Shown in pieces: positions 17,362 to 27,124 of a stretch of DNA of 64,000 nt. The position numbers were made by a program, and so were the translations under genes. The first letter of the stretch is position 1. Every line of letters begins with the position of its first letter. This DNA is from Pandoraea commovens (GTDB taxonomy: Bacteria > Pseudomonadota > Gammaproteobacteria > Burkholderiales > Burkholderiaceae): positions 62,001 to 126,000 of the forward strand of contig NZ_CABPSA010000002.1 of assembly GCF_902459615.1 (NCBI RefSeq), given 5' to 3'. The notes under the pieces are model-generated. The model saw only the letters and a list, made by a program, of their open reading frames with translations. It was not told where the DNA came from and made no database searches.

Positions 17362-19347
17362 TTAGTTGCGCCGCGTAAGCCTGTCGGCGACCGGCGCAAC
17401 ATGCACCACGTTGCCGCCGGACACAGCGGGCGTCGGCGCAGGAAGGCCCGGGCCGGTGATTTCGCACAAGTGGTCGCGAATCTTCTCGCCGTAATTGAAG
17501 CCGGACACACAGCGTCGCAGATAGTCGATGATGGCGGCGTGATCGCCTCGCTCGCAAGCGCGGCGCAATCCGCTGAGCAGCCCGTTGAGTTCGCTCAACG
17601 GGAAGAAGTGTTCGTTGGCCATCATGATCTTCTGATGTGCCGTGCCGGTCGTGTCATCGCCGATCAGCAATTCCTCGTAGAGCTTTTCACCGGCGCGCAG
17701 TCCGGTGAACTGGATCTCGATATCGCCGTGGGGATTGGCTACGTCGCGCACCGAAAAACCGCTCAGGTGAATCATGCGTCGCGCCAGATCGACGATGGTG
17801 ACCGGCTCGCCCATGTCGAGCACGAAGACCTCGCCGCCGCGTCCCATCGCGCCCGCCTGAATGACCAGCTGCGCCGCTTCCGGGATCGTCATGAAGTAAC
17901 GCGTGATGTCCGGATGCGTGACCGTCACAGGCCCACCATCGCGAATCTGGCGGCGGAACAACGGCACGACCGAGCCGGAAGACCCCAGCACGTTGCCGAA
18001 TCGCACCATGCAGAAGCGGGTGCGACCGGTCGCCGCGGCCGAATGCGCCTGCAGGATGAGTTCGGCGCAGCGCTTCGACGCGCCCATCACATTGGTCGGA
18101 CGCACCGCCTTATCGGTCGAAATGAGAACGAACGATTCGACGTCCGCTGCCAGTGCCGCGTTGACGGCAGCGAGCGTACCGAAGGTGTTGTTCAGCACGC
18201 CTTCGGTCAGATTGAATTCAACGAGCGGCACATGCTTGTATGCCGCAGCGTGATAGACCGTCTCGATGCCATAGCGTCGCATGATGTCGGTGAGACGCGT
18301 CTCGTTGGCCACCGAGCCAAGCACCGGAATCACCTGTGTCGTCGAGCGGCGCAGCGATGCCAGTCCCTGAAGCTCCTGATCGACCGAATACAGCGCGAAT
18401 TCCGATTGCTCGTAAAGTACAAGGATTCTGGGCTGATGCAGGATGATCTGACGGCACAATTCCGAGCCGATCGATCCCCCCGCGCCGGTGACCATCACGG
18501 CCTTGCCACGAATGTTGGCTTGCAACAACGTCTGATCCGGCGGCACGGCGTCCCGGCCGAGCAGTTCGTCGATGCTGACTTCCCGGATATCGGAGAGCTG
18601 GACTTCACCGCCGACCAGATCCTCCATGCCGGGCACCACGCGAACTTCGACCTGCAGCTTTTCCAGCTTGCGGATGATCTCGTGCCGACGGCTGCGGCTG
18701 GCAGACGGAATCGCGAGCAGCACCTGTTCGACGTTGTAACGGGCAATCAGATGCGGCAACGCGTCGCTCAAGTGGACTTTCACGCCCAGGATTTCCAGCC
18801 CTTCCATGCGCTGTGCGTCGTCGATGAAAGCGACCGTACGGTACTGCGCGCCGGCGCGCAGTGCCATCGCCAACTGGCGACCGGCGCTGCCCGCGCCGTA
18901 AATGGCGACTCGCTGCGCATTCATGGCGCGCGATCCTTCGGCCTGCCGCAGGATCGCGCGTGCGATAAAGCGGCTGACACAAATATAGAAAACCGAAATG
19001 AACCAGTAGATGGCCAATGCGCCGCGCGGAATCGGTGCCAGTTGCAGCAACGTCAGCACGCCGACGAACAAGCCGATCGACAGCGTGACCCCAACGGTCA
19101 CCATCAGCAGCGCGCGCTCTTCGATATAGCGCACGACCGCCCGATACAACCCGATTCGGATAAAGATGGGAATCGCGGTGAGCGACGTCAGCAAATAGAC
19201 CCACGGCGCATGAAGCTGTGGAAAATGCCACGCATCGAGACGAAGACCGATGGCAGTCCACAGGGAAAGCGGCAATAGGAAAGCATCGGCGGCCAGCATC
19301 ACGGCGCCCTTCACCGAGCGAGGCATATCTGCGATGTATCGAATCAT
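17362..19347 (-). CDS. CapD/WbpM-like nucleotide-sugar 4,6-dehydratase, membrane-anchored
   Basis: A 661-residue protein. About four membrane helices fill the first 130 residues, then a CoA-binding-like Rossmann fold (GAGSAGRQLA near 150) and an SDR domain with VTGAGGSIGSELCRQI (about 290) and the STDKAVRPTNVMGASKR block. This is the long form typified by WbpM and PglF, which convert UDP-GlcNAc to the 4-keto-6-deoxy sugar feeding QuiNAc, FucNAc or bacillosamine. In P. aeruginosa the WbpM homologue also lies at the distal end of the O-antigen cluster, as here. The SDR gene at 19986 could reduce the keto product. Confidence 0.9.
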   Translation of the reverse strand: MIRYIADMPRSVKGAVMLAADAFLLPLSLWTAIGLRLDAWHFPQLHAPWVYLLTSLTAIPIFIRIGLYRAVVRYIEERALLMVTVGVTLSIGLFVGVLTLLQLAPIPRGALAIYWFISVFYICVSRFIARAILRQAEGSRAMNAQRVAIYGAGSAGRQLAMALRAGAQYRTVAFIDDAQRMEGLEILGVKVHLSDALPHLIARYNVEQVLLAIPSASRSRRHEIIRKLEKLQVEVRVVPGMEDLVGGEVQLSDIREVSIDELLGRDAVPPDQTLLQANIRGKAVMVTGAGGSIGSELCRQIILHQPRILVLYEQSEFALYSVDQELQGLASLRRSTTQVIPVLGSVANETRLTDIMRRYGIETVYHAAAYKHVPLVEFNLTEGVLNNTFGTLAAVNAALAADVESFVLISTDKAVRPTNVMGASKRCAELILQAHSAAATGRTRFCMVRFGNVLGSSGSVVPLFRRQIRDGGPVTVTHPDITRYFMTIPEAAQLVIQAGAMGRGGEVFVLDMGEPVTIVDLARRMIHLSGFSVRDVANPHGDIEIQFTGLRAGEKLYEELLIGDDTTGTAHQKIMMANEHFFPLSELNGLLSGLRRACERGDHAAIIDYLRRCVSGFNYGEKIRDHLCEITGPGLPAPTPAVSGGNVVHVAPVADRLTRRN

Positions 19348-19366
19348 GACATTTCGTCCCGGCTGA

Positions 19367-19927
19367 TCAGTGCGCTACACCTTCGCGAACCACGACTTTG
19401 AGGAAGGTCAGCACCAGAATTCGGAAGTCGAACACGAACGAACGGCGCTCCATGTACTCCACGTCGAACTGCACTTTGACGGGAATCGGCAAGTCGTCGC
19501 GACCATTGATCTGCGCCCAGCCGGTCAGGCCGGGACGCAGCACGTCCACGCCTCGCTCCGTGCGCAGTGCAATCAGGTCGTCCTGATTGAATAGCGCGGG
19601 GCGCGGTCCAACAAAGCTCATTTCCCCGGTCAGAATGCTCCAGAGCTGCGGCAGCTCGTCGAGACTCGTCTTGCGCAGGAAGCCACCCAGTGGCGTGATA
19701 TGCGACTTCGAGTCCTTCAACAAGTGCGTAGCGACCGCCGGCGTATCGATGTACATCGTGCGGAACTTCGGCATCCGAAAAATCTTGTTCTTCCGACCCA
19801 CGCGATCGGACCAGTACACAGCCGGCCCGCGCGACGTGACGCGCACAAGAATCGCTATGACCAGCATCGGCACCAGCAGGACAACGCCTGCCGACAACGC
19901 CAGAATAAAATCAAACGCACGCTTCAT
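19367..19927 (-). CDS. Undecaprenyl-phosphate sugar phosphotransferase (initiating sugar transferase)
   Basis: A 186-residue monotopic sugar-1-phosphate transferase with one N-terminal hydrophobic re-entrant segment (about 7-30) followed by the catalytic block: MPKFRTMY, GFLRKTSLDELPQLW (the conserved Asp-Glu), VGPRPAL and LRPGLTGWAQINGRD. It lacks the extra N-terminal membrane domain of WbaP/WcaJ and matches the minimal PglC/WecP-like core. It starts repeat-unit assembly by loading a sugar phosphate on undecaprenyl phosphate. ATG 19927 has a GGAAGAAG site. Clustering with CapD and an SDR suggests a 2-acetamido-6-deoxy sugar as substrate. Confidence 0.9.
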   Translation of the reverse strand: MKRAFDFILALSAGVVLLVPMLVIAILVRVTSRGPAVYWSDRVGRKNKIFRMPKFRTMYIDTPAVATHLLKDSKSHITPLGGFLRKTSLDELPQLWSILTGEMSFVGPRPALFNQDDLIALRTERGVDVLRPGLTGWAQINGRDDLPIPVKVQFDVEYMERRSFVFDFRILVLTFLKVVVREGVAH

Positions 19928-19985
19928 CGCTTCTTCCGAGGGGTAAGTCGACACGCCCGGGGGCGTCCCCGCTTACGTATCCTTG

Positions 19986-20939
19986 TTATTGTTTTGTCGA
20001 GTGCTGCCCGGCATACCACTCGCCGGTGCGGCGCAATCCCGCGCCCGACGTCACGGGCGCCTGCCAGCCCAGTTCGTTGCGCGCAAGAGACGCGTCGACG
20101 ACCAGACTTCCGCACAATTTGCTGTACAACGCGCCCTTTCCTGCGAGCGTCGCCGCGCCCTGCAACAATGCTTGCGGCACCGGCAAAAGTCGCGCGGACC
20201 GACCCATTCCCGACGCCAGCTCGCGCAATACCTCCGGCAACGCCAGTGGTTTGTCGTCGGCGATCACAAACGTCTTGCCAGCCGCACGCTCATCCTCGAT
20301 GCACACACGCAGGAAATCGCAGAGATTGTCGACGCCGACATAGCTGCGCAACGCGGACACCGACCCAAGGGGCAGCGGCAGACCGGTCGCGACCAGCTTC
20401 AGAAGTCTCAGGAAATTGCCGGGACATCCCGGGCCGTAGACGAGCGGCGGACGGACCACGACGACGCCCATGGACGTCTCCCCCTCCAACCGCTTCAGAC
20501 CCTGCTCCGCCTCCCACTTCGAGACGGCGTAATCCTCGCTCGGCTGCGGTGCGTCGCGCTCCGTGAACGGTCCGCGGGCATTGCCGAGCGCCCCATTCAC
20601 GCCGATCGAGCTGACGAAGACAAAACGCTTTACGCCGGCTTCGCTCGCCTGACGCGCAAGGTTCAGCGTGCCGTCCGTGTTCGTGCGACGGAATTCCGTG
20701 AGCGGATCCTGCGCGGCATCCTGTAAGACGTGCGCGCGTGCGGCAAGATGCACGACCGCGTCGCAACCGCTCAGTGCCGCGCGCCAATCCGTGTTGCCAT
20801 CGATGTCGCCCATTGCGACGGTGCCGTCGCGACCATCGCGCGAACCGACGACGACATCGAATCGACCTGTCGCACGCAGCGCCCGTACGAGCACCTGTCC
20901 GACAAATCCCGTCCCTCCCGTGACCAAAACTCTAATCAT
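19986..20939 (-). CDS. NAD-dependent epimerase/dehydratase (extended SDR), WbpV/WbpK-like
   Basis: A 317-residue extended SDR. The cofactor motif VTGGTGFVGQ is at the N-terminus, FVSSIGVNG carries the catalytic Ser region and YAVSKWEAE the Tyr-x3-Lys pair. Together with the preceding sugar transferase and following CapD-like genes this is the classic triple that makes and loads a 2-acetamido-2,6-dideoxyhexose, where the SDR (WbpV or WbpK type) reduces the 4-keto product of WbpM. The exact sugar (QuiNAc or FucNAc) is not decided by sequence. It ends 31 bp before the sugar transferase start frame. Confidence 0.85.
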   Translation of the reverse strand: MIRVLVTGGTGFVGQVLVRALRATGRFDVVVGSRDGRDGTVAMGDIDGNTDWRAALSGCDAVVHLAARAHVLQDAAQDPLTEFRRTNTDGTLNLARQASEAGVKRFVFVSSIGVNGALGNARGPFTERDAPQPSEDYAVSKWEAEQGLKRLEGETSMGVVVVRPPLVYGPGCPGNFLRLLKLVATGLPLPLGSVSALRSYVGVDNLCDFLRVCIEDERAAGKTFVIADDKPLALPEVLRELASGMGRSARLLPVPQALLQGAATLAGKGALYSKLCGSLVVDASLARNELGWQAPVTSGAGLRRTGEWYAGQHSTKQ

Positions 20940-20977
20940 TGTTCTCTCATCTCGACACGTTCCTCATGAAACAAGGA

Positions 20978-21973
20978 TCAATCTTCCAGTGTTTCGTCCA
21001 TCCATCCCGCGATACTGTACTTTCGGTAAATTTCAGGAGCGCTGGCACGATACGGAGTCGTGAGAAAATCCGCAGGAATTTCCGGCCGGTGCCGGTCGAT
21101 GCAGCAAACGTTGCTGGCATCGTAGAAATCATAATCTCGGATGCGCTGATTCGTTGTAACGAGTTTTTTCTGCGCGCCGAGCGTTTCCAGCGTACGGATC
21201 GTCAATCCCGTCTGGCTGGGGTGCTCGATGTCGAGAATGCCTAGCGAACGACGGAAAACCGACTGAACATCGCTTTTGGCGACGGGTGCGAAGCGGAAAT
21301 CCGACTTCGGCGCCTGACGCATCGTGGCGTTAGTCACCCGATACGCCCAGTAGACCCAAGGTGCCTGGAGATACAGGTAGAAGAAGCAATTTGTCTTCGC
21401 CGGCACCGCCTGCTTTACGCGTGAGGCCACGGCCCAGCGATCCGTATGCGCTGTGCCGATAAAACTCAGATCATACTCGTGTGAATCGGATTCAACCGGT
21501 GTTTGCTCAAACCCCGACGAGAAAAACAATGGTCGGAAGACCATGCCATAGGTTTGCGCGGACTTGCGGTCGAACGAGAGGGTGCGGTCGAACAACGGCA
21601 AATTGGGCAGCACAGCCGCCCGATTGTCCATCGAATCCCACATATAGAGCACGAATCGTGCGCCCGGATAAGCGGCGCGCAGGAATCGCAACATCTCCGG
21701 CGACAATGTCTGCCCGTTGACCACGAAGATGAGGTCGTAGTGCGTGCGCCCGAAGGTCTCGAGCGACTGCTTATAGAGACGGGTTGCCGCCCCGATGACC
21801 CAATCGCGCCGGAACCGCGTCACTGCGGTCATGAACGGCGTATCGAACGGGCGATCGGCGAGGACATCCACCTTGGCACCACGCCGTTCGAGTTCGGCGC
21901 GAATTTCCTGATCGTAGCCAAAGAACCGGGGAGCGATCAGTAGTGCTTGCTTGCCTTGCAGAGATTCAGACAT
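20978..21973 (-). CDS. CgeB-like putative glycosyltransferase
   Basis: A 331-residue protein starting with KQALLIAPRFFGYDQEIRAE, followed by FVLYMWDSMDNR and DRTLSFDRKSAQTYG, the pattern of CgeB-like and capsular Eps-type glycosyltransferases that lack clear GT4 motifs. No membrane helix. The ATG at 21973 overlaps the stop of the acetyltransferase gene by 8 bp, so the frame extending to 22120 is not used. The role is probably transfer of one sugar of the repeat unit; donor and acceptor are unknown, and the family call is from memory of its motif pattern. Confidence 0.6.
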   Translation of the reverse strand: MSESLQGKQALLIAPRFFGYDQEIRAELERRGAKVDVLADRPFDTPFMTAVTRFRRDWVIGAATRLYKQSLETFGRTHYDLIFVVNGQTLSPEMLRFLRAAYPGARFVLYMWDSMDNRAAVLPNLPLFDRTLSFDRKSAQTYGMVFRPLFFSSGFEQTPVESDSHEYDLSFIGTAHTDRWAVASRVKQAVPAKTNCFFYLYLQAPWVYWAYRVTNATMRQAPKSDFRFAPVAKSDVQSVFRRSLGILDIEHPSQTGLTIRTLETLGAQKKLVTTNQRIRDYDFYDASNVCCIDRHRPEIPADFLTTPYRASAPEIYRKYSIAGWMDETLED

Positions 21974-22535
21974 TTTCAACGTCACGGGGAATGACAACCT
22001 TCGCCGGGACACCAACAGCAAGCGCGCCTTCGGGAACGGATTCCACCACCACGGCATTCGCGCCCACGCGCGCCCGGTGGCCAATACTGATACCGCCGAG
22101 CAACTTCGCTCCGGCGCCAACGATCACATCGTCGCCCAATACCGGGCGTGCGTCTTCCGAATACCCGATGTCGAGTTCCTTCGCACCGAGCGTCACGCCC
22201 TGGAAGATCGTGGCATTCTCACCGACCGATTTCGCACCGATGACCGTGCCCTGCGTATGCGGGAAAAACACGCCTTTCCCGATCGGGCAACGCGGTGAAA
22301 TCTCGATGCCGAAGACCACGAAGTTAAGCAACGACACGATTTTCGCGAGCGGCCCCAAATGCCAGCTCTGTAACCGGAACGCGCAGCGGCACAGCAGCAC
22401 CGGCGCGAAGCGCGGCGACAGCATGTGCAGCCAGAGGCCCGGGGACGCGTTGACGTGCGCACCGGTCATCAGGAACCGGTATCGCAGCAAATCCGCGCGC
22501 AAGTATTGCCTTAAGGAAAACGTTGTCGAAGGCAT
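21966..22535 (-). CDS. Serine-acetyltransferase-like hexapeptide acyltransferase (probable sugar O-acetyltransferase)
   Basis: A 189-residue left-handed beta-helix protein. After a helical N-terminal part come the hexapeptide turns and FFPHTQGTVIGAKSVGENATIF, with the catalytic His and loop typical of CysE-like enzymes, then VLGDDVIVGAGAKLLGGISI. It is shorter than housekeeping CysE and lies inside the polysaccharide cluster, so acetylation of a sugar or repeat unit is likelier than cysteine synthesis. The frame runs upstream to 23261 in antisense of no value; ATG 22535, overlapping the upstream epimerase stop, is the credible start. Confidence 0.75.
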   Translation of the reverse strand: MPSTTFSLRQYLRADLLRYRFLMTGAHVNASPGLWLHMLSPRFAPVLLCRCAFRLQSWHLGPLAKIVSLLNFVVFGIEISPRCPIGKGVFFPHTQGTVIGAKSVGENATIFQGVTLGAKELDIGYSEDARPVLGDDVIVGAGAKLLGGISIGHRARVGANAVVVESVPEGALAVGVPAKVVIPRDVENV

Positions 22536-22543
22536 CGGGTTCG

Positions 22544-23680
22544 TCAACCCATCAACTTGCGTTCGACCAACTCCTTGTTGGCTTGCTCCAGCTTGTCTTC
22601 CGGCAACGGCTGCGTCTTCACCCATGCGGCGAATCGCGACAGTCCTTCGCTCAGCGACACCTGGGGCTTCACGCCAAGGCGTTCGTTCAGTCGCGAGACA
22701 TCCGCAAAATTGTGACGAATGTCGCCAAGGCGGAACTGACCCGTGACCTTTACATCGGGCGTACCACCCAGTGCGACGGTCAGCTCGCGCGCGACCTCTT
22801 CCACGCTCGTGCCCACGCCGCTGCCGACGTTCAGCACGTCGTTGGCCGGCGTTTCCGAGCGGATGCCCGCCACCAGTGCTTCGACCACATCGGCCACGTG
22901 CACGAAATCGCGCGTTTCCTTGCCGTCTTCGAAGATCGGGAGCTGCAGGCCACGGCGAATGCGCGTGGAGAAAATCGACAGAATGCCGGTATACGGGTTC
23001 TTCAGCGACTGCCCTTCGCCGTACACGTTTTGCAGACGGAAAATGGCGTAACCCAGACCCATCGAATCGCACGCGATACGCACCAGATCTTCCTGGGCGA
23101 ACTTCGTCGCTGCATAGATGGATGCCGGGCGAACGGCGTCGCTCTCGGTCGTCGCGACTGCCACGAGCGGCACACCGCAATGCGGGCACAACGGCTCCCA
23201 CTGGTGCGCACGCAGTTGATCGGCCAGACGTGCGCCCGGATAGACGTGCTCCGCGCCGCAACCGTCGCAGCGGTAGGCCCCTTCGCCGTACACCGAGCGG
23301 CTCGACGTGAGCACCACGCGTTGCACGCGACGCTCGGGCATGCGGCCCAGCACGTCGAACAGCAAGGCGGTGCCCATCGAATTGACTTCGCAGTAGCGCG
23401 CCACTTCGTACATCGACTGGCCCGTGCCGGTCTCGGCGGCCAGGTGGACGATGTGGTCGACGTCGACGAGCGCACGGCTCCAGTCGGCGGCAGACGTCAC
23501 CGAACCACGAATGAACTCGACATCGCCCGACATCAGCCAGTCGACGCCGGTCGGCACTTCGCCGTGCACCTGCGCGGTCAGCGGATCGAGAATGCGAACC
23601 TGATAACCCAGTTCCAGCAAACGCCGCGACAAATGAGTACCGATGAAGCCAGCGCCGCCAGTGATAAGAATTCGTTGCAT
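22544..23680 (-). CDS. NAD-dependent sugar epimerase with an inserted zinc ribbon
   Basis: A 378-residue extended SDR: ILITGGAGFIGTHLSRRLLE at the N-terminus, VLTSSRSVYGEG for the catalytic Ser region and SIYAATKFAQE with Tyr-x3-Lys. Between the Ser and the Tyr is an insertion of about 50 residues holding RCDGCG and LCPHCG, a four-Cys ribbon likely to bind zinc. I recall such insertions in dTDP-L-rhamnose 4-epimerases (WbiB-like) of Burkholderia, making 6-deoxytalose donors, but no rhamnose genes are in the window. ATG 23680 starts exactly at the Rossmann fold; the site before it is weak. Confidence 0.78.
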   Translation of the reverse strand: MQRILITGGAGFIGTHLSRRLLELGYQVRILDPLTAQVHGEVPTGVDWLMSGDVEFIRGSVTSAADWSRALVDVDHIVHLAAETGTGQSMYEVARYCEVNSMGTALLFDVLGRMPERRVQRVVLTSSRSVYGEGAYRCDGCGAEHVYPGARLADQLRAHQWEPLCPHCGVPLVAVATTESDAVRPASIYAATKFAQEDLVRIACDSMGLGYAIFRLQNVYGEGQSLKNPYTGILSIFSTRIRRGLQLPIFEDGKETRDFVHVADVVEALVAGIRSETPANDVLNVGSGVGTSVEEVARELTVALGGTPDVKVTGQFRLGDIRHNFADVSRLNERLGVKPQVSLSEGLSRFAAWVKTQPLPEDKLEQANKELVERKLMG

Positions 23681-23711
23681 TTTCAAAGTTGAAATCAGAA
23701 AACTGTTGCCG

Positions 23712-24989
23712 CTATACGGTGCGATCAATTCGTTTCGACGACTTAAGTCGCACGAATACGATGATCATCAAAAGAACGATGAAGCCGTTACTCAGCATTG
23801 TCCCGATCAATCCAGCAGTATACAGGCCAAGCGCGAAGAGGAGCCAGCATGCACCCGCAGCGACATCATGGGACCGCACCAACAACCGGAGAATGCAACC
23901 GGCCATCAACGAGAAGAAAACGACGCCCAAAATACCGAAATTTACATACGATTCGATAATAAAAACCGAATTCGCGGAACCGGTACCCGTCTCGTTTTGG
24001 CCCCATTGCAATGCAAAGACCAGTTGCTCGAAAGGAATACGCACCTGGCCGGTCAAGCCGGCAAGAAAACTGCTGGTTGCGCCGTCGAGCAGCGAACCGC
24101 TGAACTGCGTATCGAACAAGCGCAGACCGTCGGCCGCCGTCACCATGGGAATGACGATCGTTCGCCAGACCACATGCTCGAGCGGACTCGACGGAACGTA
24201 GTTGGGCGAGAAGAAACTGACAGTCGATGCCACCCCTGTCTCGCCTGCGCCTGAAACCACCGCCATGAAAAGCACCAGGCCGACCATGGCGAGCAACAGT
24301 ACGCCTGGGCGAATTCGCGATCGGATATGTCCCGCGACGACCAGATAGAACAGCGGAATGAGCGCCTTGAGAAAGAACGCTTTTTCAAGAAAACTGATGG
24401 AATAGAAAAAGAAGAAGAACAGGCCCAGCCATCGCCCCCGCATGCGGCTAAGGAACATGCGTGCAAGGCAATAAGGAATCAATGCGCCGGTAAAAAGCGC
24501 ATTGATGTAGACAAAACTCTGCTGCCATCCTTCGCGCGCTTTTAGAAAACGCTCGCGCAATTCCGCCAATGTCGCCGGATCTGCACCGGCAATGGCCGCC
24601 AAAATAGGAATGCGTTCGGCGGTCGCCCAGGCAAGCACGGCGAATAACGCAAAGGCAATCCATACCGGCCAGACGAATCCCTTCTCGCTCAACACCAGGC
24701 GTTTGCGGTGCGAAGAGACCAACGGATCGAAAATCGGCGTTATCGAACCCAGCGTAATGCACAGCGCCGAAATGATCGAAAGGAACGAGAGTTCGAGAAG
24801 ATACGGGTAGTCGAAGAACAACAGGCTAACGACGAGCGGCACAAGACAATAGCCGATCACGATCATCAGCGGAAACACAATGCCCGACGACCGGATATCG
24901 ACGATAGCTTCCAACGCTGTCCGGCGACGTGACTTCGTTTTCTGACGGTCGTCGGAAGTGAGGGCATTCGCGCTAACGGGTTTAACCAT
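23712..24989 (-). CDS. wzy: Putative O-antigen/EPS polymerase (Wzy-like membrane protein)
   Basis: A 425-residue protein with about ten to twelve hydrophobic helices and a large periplasmic loop (about 265-330), the only shared traits of Wzy polymerases. Codon and base composition is visibly more AT-rich than the flanking genes, as is common for wzy and a sign of exchange between strains. Position between asparagine-synthase-like and epimerase genes in a cluster with a Wzx-like flippase supports the role of linking repeat units on the periplasmic side. Sequence identity in this family is too low for motif proof. Confidence 0.7.
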   Translation of the reverse strand: MVKPVSANALTSDDRQKTKSRRRTALEAIVDIRSSGIVFPLMIVIGYCLVPLVVSLLFFDYPYLLELSFLSIISALCITLGSITPIFDPLVSSHRKRLVLSEKGFVWPVWIAFALFAVLAWATAERIPILAAIAGADPATLAELRERFLKAREGWQQSFVYINALFTGALIPYCLARMFLSRMRGRWLGLFFFFFYSISFLEKAFFLKALIPLFYLVVAGHIRSRIRPGVLLLAMVGLVLFMAVVSGAGETGVASTVSFFSPNYVPSSPLEHVVWRTIVIPMVTAADGLRLFDTQFSGSLLDGATSSFLAGLTGQVRIPFEQLVFALQWGQNETGTGSANSVFIIESYVNFGILGVVFFSLMAGCILRLLVRSHDVAAGACWLLFALGLYTAGLIGTMLSNGFIVLLMIIVFVRLKSSKRIDRTV

Positions 24990-25115
24990 AAGTTCCTATG
25001 TTTCGTGGACGCGCCAGCCAATAGCCCGCTGACGCTCTCTCCATTGAAATCCCACGTGAGGGGGCGCGGTCTGCATGATCCACAGGCCCATGCCGCCGGC
25101 CGCCGACGTGGAAGA

Positions 25116-27122
25116 TCAAGCGGCCACGTCGAATGTCTTTGCCCACTTACCGGCGGAAATGGTTCGCCAGTAACGGAAATCAAACTTCTTCTCGCCACGC
25201 ACCACGGCGTCGAAGCGATCGACGATGCCCGGCGAGACGTATCCCGGCAACCGTGCCACCGACTCCTCAAGCTCGCGCCGGAACATCTGCACGTACGCAG
25301 GGTCGCGCACCCATGCCGGCTCGGCGGTCACAAACCCCATCTTGTCGCGGCGATCCAGCACCGCGTCCGGGACCAGCCCGCGCATCGACTCGCGAAGCAC
25401 ACGCTTGGACACCCCGCCGCCGACCTTCTCGGCGTCGTCCATCGCCAGCGCGCATTCGACCACGCGATAGTCGAGGAATGGCACGCGAGCCTCAAGGGAG
25501 AACGCCATCGAGTTCCGGTCCTCCCAATGCAGCAGGCGCGGCAGGTTCGTGGACACCAGTTGGGCCACAGACAACTCCCGGACCGACGTGGTGCGCCCAC
25601 CCACAACCTCATACGGGTTGCGCTCCAGCACGCGCCGTGCGCCCGGTGCCAGCCAATCCTGGTCACTGTAGGCACGACCATCGAACTTGCCGAGCAGGCT
25701 GACGAGTTTCGGGTACAGATACGCGGCAGTGTAGCCTATCGAACGAACGCCCGAGAATCCGATCTCCTGACGCATCGCAGCCGCCTCGCGCATCCACCCC
25801 GAGAGATTTCCGCTGCGCACGAGTCCTGCCAGATAGGCACCGAAGAATCCACGGTAGCCGCCAAAGATCTCGTCGGCGCCCTGGCCGTCGAGCATCACCA
25901 CAATATCGTTACGGCTTGCCAGATCGAAAACGCACCATTGCGCGAAGATCGACGTCGAGCCGAAAGGCTCGTCCTGATGCCAGACCAGCTTGTCGACCTG
26001 ATCGAACAGTCGCGAAGGCTCCGGCGTGACGAAATGCGCTTCCGTGCCCGCCGCCTCGATGACCGTGCGTGCGAATCGGGTCTCGTCGAAGGCGGCGTCG
26101 TTCGAGCCGGCCGTGAACGTCTTCAGTGCCGCCGTACTGCCGACCGCGCTCAGTCCCTTGCGCATCAGGCAAACAATGGCAGACGAATCCAATCCACCCG
26201 ACAGGCAGGAGCCGACCGGCACATCGGCACGAAGGCGCAGCGACACGGCACTCGCCATCAGCTCCGGCAGCATGTCGACCGCCTCGCGCGACGAATAGCT
26301 CGCCGGCTTGACCTCGTACCAGCGCTCGATGTGCAGCGCCTGTGCACCGGCCTTGCCCGTCGGCGACTGCCAGTCCTTCAGGTTCAGCACCATGAAGCTT
26401 CCGGCCGGCAACTGACGGACGCCAGCGAACGTGGTGCGATCCGTATGGTCCGTGATGTCCCAGGCGAGGAAATCGAGCAACTGCGTCTCGTCTGCCCGGG
26501 CCTTCCAGCCGTCGGCCTGTGCAAGCACCTTGATCTCCGATGCGAAGGCAAACCGACCGCCTTCCACCGTGTAATAAAGCGGCTTCACGCCGAAGCGGTC
26601 ACGGGCGAGGAACACCTCTTGCGTGCGCGCGTCGTAAATCGCCAGCGCCCACATGCCGTTGAACCGGCGCAGGCAGTCCTTACCCCATGCCATATAGGCG
26701 GCGAGAATGACCTCGGTATCCGATTCGGTCTCGAACCGGAAACCCTCGGCCTTCAGCTCTTCGCGCAACTCGATGTAGTTGTAGACCTCGCCGTTGTACG
26801 TGATCCAGTAGCGGTCGCCGTACATGCACGGCTGGTGGCCGCGCAGCGACAAGTCGACGATCGACAGGCGGCGATGACCGAACGCCAGTCCGCCCGCCGC
26901 ACTGCGCCATTGCGGGTCGATACGCTCGCGCGGCGTGTACGCCAGATCGGCCTGCATGACGTGGTCGGGCGTATCCGCGCCACCGAAATGCACCTCGTGG
27001 CCGTCCGAAATCACCATGAAGCCCTCGTCGTCCGGCCCGCGGTGACGAATCGACTGGCTCATGCGAATGAGCTCGTGCCCGTTAAAGGGCTGCGACTGAA
27101 GTAAACCGAAGATCCCGCACAT
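25116..27122 (-). CDS. Asparagine synthase (glutamine-hydrolysing)-like amidotransferase
   Basis: A 668-residue AsnB-type protein. The class II glutaminase domain begins MCGIFG (Cys2 nucleophile) and contains YNGEVYNYIELREEL; the synthetase domain has the PP-loop CLSGGLDSSAIVC near residue 310. In polysaccharide clusters such enzymes amidate a uronic acid of the repeat unit (P. aeruginosa WbpS and Bordetella WbmI are examples I know of), and genes for a diamino-uronic acid precursor lie just upstream in this cluster. Housekeeping asparagine synthesis is the alternative. The start follows the flippase stop by 2 bp. Confidence 0.88.
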   Translation of the reverse strand: MCGIFGLLQSQPFNGHELIRMSQSIRHRGPDDEGFMVISDGHEVHFGGADTPDHVMQADLAYTPRERIDPQWRSAAGGLAFGHRRLSIVDLSLRGHQPCMYGDRYWITYNGEVYNYIELREELKAEGFRFETESDTEVILAAYMAWGKDCLRRFNGMWALAIYDARTQEVFLARDRFGVKPLYYTVEGGRFAFASEIKVLAQADGWKARADETQLLDFLAWDITDHTDRTTFAGVRQLPAGSFMVLNLKDWQSPTGKAGAQALHIERWYEVKPASYSSREAVDMLPELMASAVSLRLRADVPVGSCLSGGLDSSAIVCLMRKGLSAVGSTAALKTFTAGSNDAAFDETRFARTVIEAAGTEAHFVTPEPSRLFDQVDKLVWHQDEPFGSTSIFAQWCVFDLASRNDIVVMLDGQGADEIFGGYRGFFGAYLAGLVRSGNLSGWMREAAAMRQEIGFSGVRSIGYTAAYLYPKLVSLLGKFDGRAYSDQDWLAPGARRVLERNPYEVVGGRTTSVRELSVAQLVSTNLPRLLHWEDRNSMAFSLEARVPFLDYRVVECALAMDDAEKVGGGVSKRVLRESMRGLVPDAVLDRRDKMGFVTAEPAWVRDPAYVQMFRRELEESVARLPGYVSPGIVDRFDAVVRGEKKFDFRYWRTISAGKWAKTFDVAA

Positions 27123-27124
27123 AC

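Noticed and set aside
17401-19278. 625-codon open frame on plus within the CapD-like gene
   Set aside because: Same reason: antisense shadow with skewed composition; the minus frame carries SDR motifs.
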